From Schizophyllum amplum (lineage: Eukaryota; Basidiomycota; Agaricomycetes; Agaricales; Schizophyllaceae), in contig VDMD01000285.1 in NCBI GenBank assembly GCA_007026445.1, positions 1-15,582 of the forward strand: 15,582 nt of DNA. Direction: 5' to 3'. The notes below the pieces were generated by a model. The model was given only the letters and a program-made list of their open reading frames with translations, made no database searches and had not been told where the DNA came from. The position numbers and the translations under genes were made by a program. Below are positions 10,212 through 15,582 of the stretch, in pieces (within the stretch, counting starts at the first letter, position 1; each line of letters opens with the position of its first letter).

Positions 10212-10566
10212 GGTGTGGATGCGGACTCTCATGTGAGTGGGAAGGAAAGACGAACATTCGAACGTTACTAGGACTAGTGTGTCCATACAAGGGGAAAAGG
10301 GCCAATACGACAGTTACTTACGATCTGCGACGTTGATGTATCTAGTAAATACTGTACCTCAGGTTCAACATCCTATAGTACCGATATATACCGCTACTCG
10401 TGTTATATCCCATGTTGGCCCGCAGCAATGTTGATGTCGATGCTTGCTGGAGGCTGGAGCGTGACTCATGAGCGCCTTGTGCTCCCGATGCGGCAATCGT
10501 CACGAACGCGTGATGTAACGCGTTTGGTCGCGTTCGCGTCTTTTCTTCGACGATCAACTACTCACC
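10212..10566. other. Intergenic region: CHO1 3' side and NSE1 promoter
   Basis: This 355-bp gap between two co-directional genes is AT-richer around 10320-10410 (probable CHO1 3' UTR and 3' end, with a TATATA near 10384). It contains the (A/T)CGCGT cluster near its right end. No gene was seen. Confidence 0.55.
10506..10539. promoter_or_regulatory. Cluster of MCB-like boxes upstream of NSE1
   Basis: ACGCGT occurs at 10506-10511 and 10518-10523, followed by TCGCGT at 10528-10533 and 10534-10539. This is four (A/T)CGCGT boxes in 34 bp, 28-61 bp before the NSE1 start codon. ACGCGT is the MluI cell-cycle box bound by the MBF complex (Mbp1/Swi6 in yeast, Res1/Res2/Cdc10 in fission yeast), which drives G1/S genes including DNA replication and repair factors. 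Binding here is inferred from the motifs. Confidence 0.55.
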
Positions 10567-11887
10567 ATGGTATCCGCCGGCGATTCCCAGCGCTTGTTTC
10601 TACAAGGTGTACTGTCGAGAGGCATTCTCTCTGAGAAACTGGCGCGGATACTGTATACCAAATGTGTAGATACCGTCAACTGTGAGCAGAATCTCATCAT
10701 CAGCACATGCAAAGCTTGACGCACACTTCCAGCCGCTGAAGAAGGGTTGAATTTGTCCTACAAGGACTCCCGCGAAGAATGGGAAACCGTCGTGAAGGAT
10801 GTAAATAACGCGCTGAACGCCCTCGACCTTCAGTTCGTCCGTCAGGTCGAGCAAACGAAGGGGATTCCGATGTGGGAATAGTAAGTCCGCTTAAGCATCC
10901 CTCCCTTATTTATCTGGCAATAACTCGGTGCTAGGTGAACATGAAGGGCGATGAGGTTGCTCAAGTAGCCACAGACTATAGTCCCGTGGAGATCGCGTAC
11001 TTCAAAGCCCTCGTAAGTATCAACCTAGCCTTTCAAGCGCGTGCAGCTACACGTTACATGTCAGGTCGAGCAAATTATCATGGCACCACGGAATGCCTTC
11101 TCGATCTCATCTTTCCTCGCTTTACGCGAGATCAACGAGTTGAAGCCGAAGGCCAACATGACGAAGAGTCAGGGCGAAGAAACGCTTGCAAGCTTCGTCA
11201 ACCGAGGCTGGCTTGCCAAGAGCAAGTATGCCCACATTCTGCTGACTGGAGACCCTTTGCTTACCGTGCATTCGCAGGAGGGGTCGTTATGCGCTGTCCA
11301 CGCGTACGCTCATAGAGCTGAAAGGATACATCAAGTCCGAATACCCTGAGCAGATCCCACCATGCATGTTCTGCGACGATGTGAGTCGTCTGCTATGCCT
11401 ACAGGCAATGTCTCACAATTTGCCAGTTCGTCACCATCGGCGCTACCTGCAAGTGCGGGCGTGCCATCCATAGGCATTGCTTCACCCAATGGCGGAATCG
11501 CAGGTCGCAGTGCAAGGAGTGCAACGCGGAATGGGCGCAGAATTACGACGATGATATGTTCACACCCATTGGCGAGGACGCTGTGGCTGAGAACGACAAC
11601 GCTCGCCGCTACACACGTCAAGAAGAGGACGATGAGGACGAAGATGGGGAGCACCGAGCCAGTCACAGAGCGGCAGCCAGAAACCGGCGAAGAAAGCCAA
11701 AGGCAAGGGCCGCGCTAAGAAGAGCCGCGCAAGCAGGGGAGACGACGATATGCTTGTCGACGATGACGAGGAAGTGGAGGCGGAGATCGAGGATGATGAG
11801 GAAGACGAGGCGGATTACGAAGAGAAGGACGACGCTGAACCGCCAGTGAAGTCCGAACCTCGACGTCGGAGCACTCGCGGAGGCTAG
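10567..11887 (+). CDS. NSE1: NSE1, RING-like subunit of the SMC5/6 complex (two apparent frameshifts)
   Basis: Part of the Nse1-Nse3-Nse4 subcomplex of SMC5/6, a nuclear complex for DNA repair and chromosome segregation; the RING supports ubiquitin-ligase activity (family knowledge). Exons: 10567-10681, 10733-10880, 10935-11012, 11065-11225, 11278-11380 and 11427-11887; introns 46-54 nt. The corrected product is about 355 aa. The winged-helix part includes GDEVAQVATDYSPVEIAYFK and NMTKSQGEETLASFVNRGWL. The RING-like domain has Cys197, Cys200, Cys210, Cys212, His217 or His219, Cys220, Cys231 and Cys234. A Lys-rich stretch and a very acidic C-terminus (MLVDDDEEVEAEIEDDEED) end in KSEPRRRSTRGG. 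As written, a TAG appears at the exon 2-3 junction; one extra G in the run 10860-10863 removes it and gives GIVNMKGDEVAQ. One extra G at 11646-11649 opens the acidic tail. An MCB-like cluster precedes the gene. Confidence 0.88.
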
Positions 11888-12102
11888 TCGCCAGCACACT
11901 CTTCCTCAGCTACGTTGCACAGTGCTGCGATTACGATGTCCTTACCTTACTCACCCAGACGATGTACCACGACAGCGTTCGAACCATAGACGTCAGACCA
12001 TTGTCGTTATTAGTCGTATACTATGTGCACTGTTTGCTACTGCCCTAGAGCAGTCAAATGAGTAGTCTATGACGAGTCCCATGCCACATGCAAATGCAGA
12101 TC
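11888..12102. other. Convergent 3' intergenic region (NSE1 / AAA ATPase)
   Basis: This 215-bp gap lies between the stop codons of two converging genes and must hold both 3' UTRs. No terminator-like structure or gene is evident. Confidence 0.5.
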
Positions 12103-15100
12103 TCAGCGTCTCTCCGCCGATGCCCTCATCTCTGGCTGCGGCGCCGTCGGCGCCATCACCTCCGGGAGTACAGGCGCAACGCGACCCGCCTCGCCCTCGC
12201 GGGTGCGGTCCGTGAAGCCAAAGCTGCCCTTGCCCCATACTTGCTTACGTCGCCTGTCTTTGCGCCCCTCGCCGAACTCGTCGTTCCATTTGCGAAGTTC
12301 CGCAAGGCTGCCAAGCGACTCGGACGACGACGGTGTGATCTCCCTCATGGCCTTCTCGAAGTGGCGCAGTGAGAGGACGCGTGGGGGGAGCTCGGACTTC
12401 TCCTCGATGGCGGTGCGCTTGATGCAGGGTCTTTGGAAGTTGAGGGCTCCACGGTAGAGGATGCTTCGGGGGCGCTCTGCGACTCAGGAGCAGCATTGCC
12501 AGACTGCGAGGCAGGCTCTGCTGCCGACGCAGGCTCCGGTGCTGACGCCTCTTCTGCCGAAGGCTCGGCCTGGGACACGACCTCTGCTTCGCGTACTTCA
12601 GATGCTGGCTTCGACGTGTTGGACCATGGCACAGTGACAGTCTCCTTCACTGCATCCAAAGCAGCGGAGACACACAAGTCTGCAGGTAATATCAGCCTTT
12701 GCAGATGTTTGCATGCATATGATAACTCACGCTTTAGATCAGATCCGGAGAAGCTCTCCGTCCGTTTGGCCAATAGGTCTGTTGCCACATCTGCGCCAAG
12801 CGTCTCGTCGCGCAACAAGATTTTGAGGATTTCGTCACGCTCCTTCTCGCCAGGCAAGTCGACAAGCAAGCGTCGCGGCAGCCGTCTCAACACCGCGTCG
12901 TCGAGGTCGAACGGCCGGTTCGTCGCGCCAATCACAATGACATTATCCTCCTTCGAGGATGTCAAGCCGTCCATCTCCTGCATGAACTCGGTGATGACAC
13001 CACGATGGGCGAAAGCGCCCCCGCTCTCCCGCGCCGACATGCGAGCGCCGAAAAGTGCATCAATCTCGTCCAGGAAGACGACGCACGGCGAAAGTCGACG
13101 TGCGAGGGAGAAAACAGCGCGGACAAGCTTTCGCCTTCGCCAACGTACTGTGCAATCTTAAGTAAAAGCACGGAGGGGGCAGCAGAGGCCAGCTTACCAT
13201 GTCCATGACGTCCGACGGTGATATGGTCATCATGCGCACGCCCGCTTCCTTAGCGAGAGCGCGCACGACGAGCGTCTTCCCGGTACCCGGTGGACCGAAC
13301 AACAAGCAGCCAGTCATGCCGTGCTCCTTGAGGATGCCTCGTTGAAACGCAGTAGGGTGAAGAAGCGGCAGAGACACGATGGTTTCGCACCGAGTCGATC
13401 GTATGAGGCGGTAAATGTACCTGCGCGAACGATGTCGGCATCGAAGCTGAGAGGGAGAAAGATCAGGATGACACGGCGACATAATGAGATTGACACTTAC
13501 TAGAAGAGACAATCGTGGGCAGCAACCTTTGCTCATGCGTATCGAGGTCCGGATCCGACTTGACACGCTCTATAATCTCGTCCTCGGTCTCCGCTGCATC
13601 CTCATCCGCATTCTCCTCGTCCACCTCGCGCGCAACCTTGCTAGACGAGAAAGCTTTCGCCCAGGCCTTGCGCAACGTATTGGTGTTGCGCGCGGCTGTC
13701 CACGCATTGACGACTGCATTCCACGGCACGGGCGTCGGCTCCAAGGTCGACCGCCGGCGAGGCACGCCGGGCGACGCGGCGAGCACGCTGCCCACCGCGC
13801 GATCCGCGACGTGCCGTACCTCGGACCAGAGCTCGAGCTTGTTCCCCCACTCCGCCTGCATCTTGTCGAACGCTTCCTGCGGGAAATCTGGTGGCGCCGT
13901 CGTCTGGATAGCCGCAGGTGCAGATTCCGGGGGCGGTGTTGTCTCGGTGACCAGGGGTGCAGATACATCGGTAGCAGGCTGTGGCTCAACACTGTCGGGC
14001 TGGGGCTGCGCACTGTTGTTGTCCGCCGGCGCCTCCACATTCTCGGCACTTGCCGTCTCGACCGACTTCTCTTCAGCGGGCAACTCTTCCTGAGCCGTGG
14101 GCGGCTCCACCGACGAGCGAGATGTTGGTCGCTTGTCGAGCGCTCCATGGCTAGCTCCTACACCCATCCGCATAGTGAGCTCGTTGATCTCTTGCCGTCG
14201 GGCAATGCGACACTTCCGCTCATCCGCGGGAGAGCGGACCGTAGGAACGACCGTGGATGTGCGATAGAAGGGTACTGTGTCTGACCCAGTGATTCTGGCA
14301 AGGGGCGGCACGCCGGGCCCTCCAGGCATACCGCCGCCGTTGCTGAACAGGGAGCTCAGCACAGAAGACAACCCCGGGTTCTGACCATATGACTGCTCGG
14401 GGCCAAGCACGACAACTTCAACCTTTTGCTGCCCGACCTCTTCACCCTCAACGCTGGCGGAGAGCTTCGGAATGTCGTGATGAAAGGCGGCGTCATTGCG
14501 TTCCCAGAGCTGCATCCGACGACGCAACCGCTTCTCTCGTGCCTTCTCCGCTGACTCGTCTTCGCCGAATGACGGAGCCTTGTCACGAGGAGCAGCAGAG
14601 GTCGGCCGCATGTTGTTGCGGCTCAGAAGATTCGCAAAACTGTTCGGTCCGCCTGTGGGCACAGACACGCTGGCCGGCGCCAACGGGGGGCTGATACCGA
14701 AAACGAGGGTGATGGGCGCTTGCACTGGCAGCTGGGACTTGATGAACCCCCACCGTCGCCGGTCACGTACGGCGTTCAGCAAGGGAGCATACCATGTGGA
14801 CGATGTCGCGGCGAGAGTAGGGAAGTCGCGTACGTAGATGAGGCGGGGTCGGACCTTCTTCTCCGTCTTGGCGGCGACAGCAGCAGCCTCAGCAGTGTTC
14901 CGGTGTGGCGCGTTCACCAAAGTGTCAAAGAAGGCGCGGACGCGGACAGCGGGGTGACTAGGGGAGGTCAGGGCTGCTGCGCGCTTGTGTACGCGCGAGT
15001 TGGCAAAGCGAGGCATGACCATGAAAGAGACTGGGGTGTTGGAAGAGGCCTGCTGAATCATTGGCTCCGCATCGTCTTCTTCTGCCTCATCTTCCTGCTG

Positions 15101-15582
15101 CTCTTCGCGGACGACTTGGGGAGCAGTCTGGTGCAGAGGATTGCGTGGAAGTTGCAAGGTCGCGGCAGCTGCGCAATATAAGCAATCGAAGTGAGCCATT
15201 CAGATGGGGGCGCACATTTGCCAAAGTGACCGTGTTCTCCGGCGGCAAGCTGTACGGCGTCCAGCACGACAACGTCCGACCCTGTCCGCCGGGCAAGCTC
15301 CCAGACAGTCGCGTCAAGCACATAGTCACCGCCTTCTATAGGACAGTAGAGCGCGAGGGTCGGCTCTGACTTGAGAGTCGGAGAATTGTTGTACGCGGCA
15401 TTGTGTTGCGTCTGGGGATGGAAGGTGGCGTGGAGGTGGTCTAGCGCCTCGTCTAGGATCTCCGGCGGTGGAAGCGCCTCCTGAAGCTTGAAAGTCTCCG
15501 GGAACGGCGCCGCCTCTGGTGTCCAGAGAATATTGAGGCCCTCCGGCAGCTCTATGGGTGGAAGCCGGGGCTCGGACAGAGA
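12103..15582 (-). CDS. Large AAA+ ATPase of the Msp1/ATAD1-like type, 5' end beyond the window (three apparent frameshifts)
   Basis: Likely an ATP-driven protein extractor or remodeller, perhaps mitochondrial; the role is inferred from AAA similarity. Exons seen: 15582-15216 (in frame at the edge), 15168-13501, 13446-13198, 13147-12731 and 12679-12103; introns 47-54 nt. About 1092 residues are visible after correction. A long N-terminal region has [20 protein letters not shown], a Pro/Gly-rich stretch and an A/P/E-rich linker. The AAA core has Walker A GPPGTGKT (13273-13296), Walker [11 protein letters not shown] (about 13053-13082), sensor [20 protein letters not shown] and SFSGSDLK. The [13 protein letters not shown] block resembles Msp1/ATAD1. 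A C-terminal low-complexity A/E/P/S segment precedes a conserved-looking end ([20 protein letters not shown]). The frame breaks at 13383-13385 (one base too many), near 13123-13124 (one short) and around 12440-12500 (one short). Confidence 0.8.

Noticed and set aside
12439..12480. A 35-nt GT-AG intron in the last AAA exon
   Set aside because: It would fit the frame but is shorter than every clear intron here (40-55 nt) and lacks a branch-point-like word.
12433..13161. Plus-strand open frame of 242 codons opposite the AAA domain
   Set aside because: The minus strand carries Walker B, the sensor motif and the SFSGSDLK block here; the plus-strand frame is Ser-rich shadow sequence and would run across a well-supported minus-strand intron.
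13484..14284. Long plus-strand open frame (266 codons) opposite the AAA ATPase
   Set aside because: It is arginine/leucine-rich, has no domain, and lies antisense to an exon with good coding character. In GC-rich DNA such antisense frames are common.
1..15582. Mobile elements, tRNA/rRNA genes, CRISPR arrays, or a biosynthetic cluster
   Set aside because: No terminal repeats, transposase-like or cluster-core enzymes, cloverleaf sequences or spaced repeats were seen. The genes are unrelated housekeeping and regulatory genes.

Overview
This window looks like nuclear DNA of a filamentous basidiomycete, probably an Agaricomycete. The reasons are GC-rich coding sequence, 24 recognisable GT-AG introns of only 40-55 nt, short intergenic gaps, and the character of the proteins. 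The organism assignment is inference. No tRNA, rRNA, transposon, CRISPR array or viral sequence was found.

Layout, left to right: (1) 1-628, no gene seen; (2) 629-3865 minus, a large Rho guanine-nucleotide exchange factor (DH-PH); (3) 4199-6348 minus, complete glutamine-dependent asparagine synthetase, 8 exons, 596 aa; (4) 7174-8836 plus, an HMG-box protein divergent from it; (5) 9374-10211 plus, complete phosphatidylserine synthase (CHO1 type), 3 exons, 243 aa; (6) 10567-11887 plus, NSE1, the RING subunit of the SMC5/6 complex; (7) 12103 to beyond the right edge, minus, a large AAA+ ATPase of the Msp1/ATAD1-like type, 5' end missing.

The genes do not form one pathway. They cover Rho-GTPase signalling, amino-acid synthesis, transcription, phospholipid synthesis, genome maintenance and probable organelle proteostasis. 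No novel multi-gene system is evident. The most informative signals are: (a) nine apparent single-base reading-frame breaks in four genes, six of them at C/G runs of 4-6, which split otherwise well-formed proteins and suggest consensus errors or, less likely, decay; (b) a cluster of four (A/T)CGCGT boxes 28-61 bp before the NSE1 start, which looks like an MBF/MCB cell-cycle element; (c) three TGACTC cores just before the asparagine synthetase start, fitting Gcn4/CPC1 control; (d) a DH domain interrupted by about 190 disordered residues; (e) an unresolved 5' end of the HMG-box gene.

Exon models were built by hand from splice sites and reading frame. For each frame-broken gene, allowing the proposed single-base corrections makes the spliced length an exact multiple of three.
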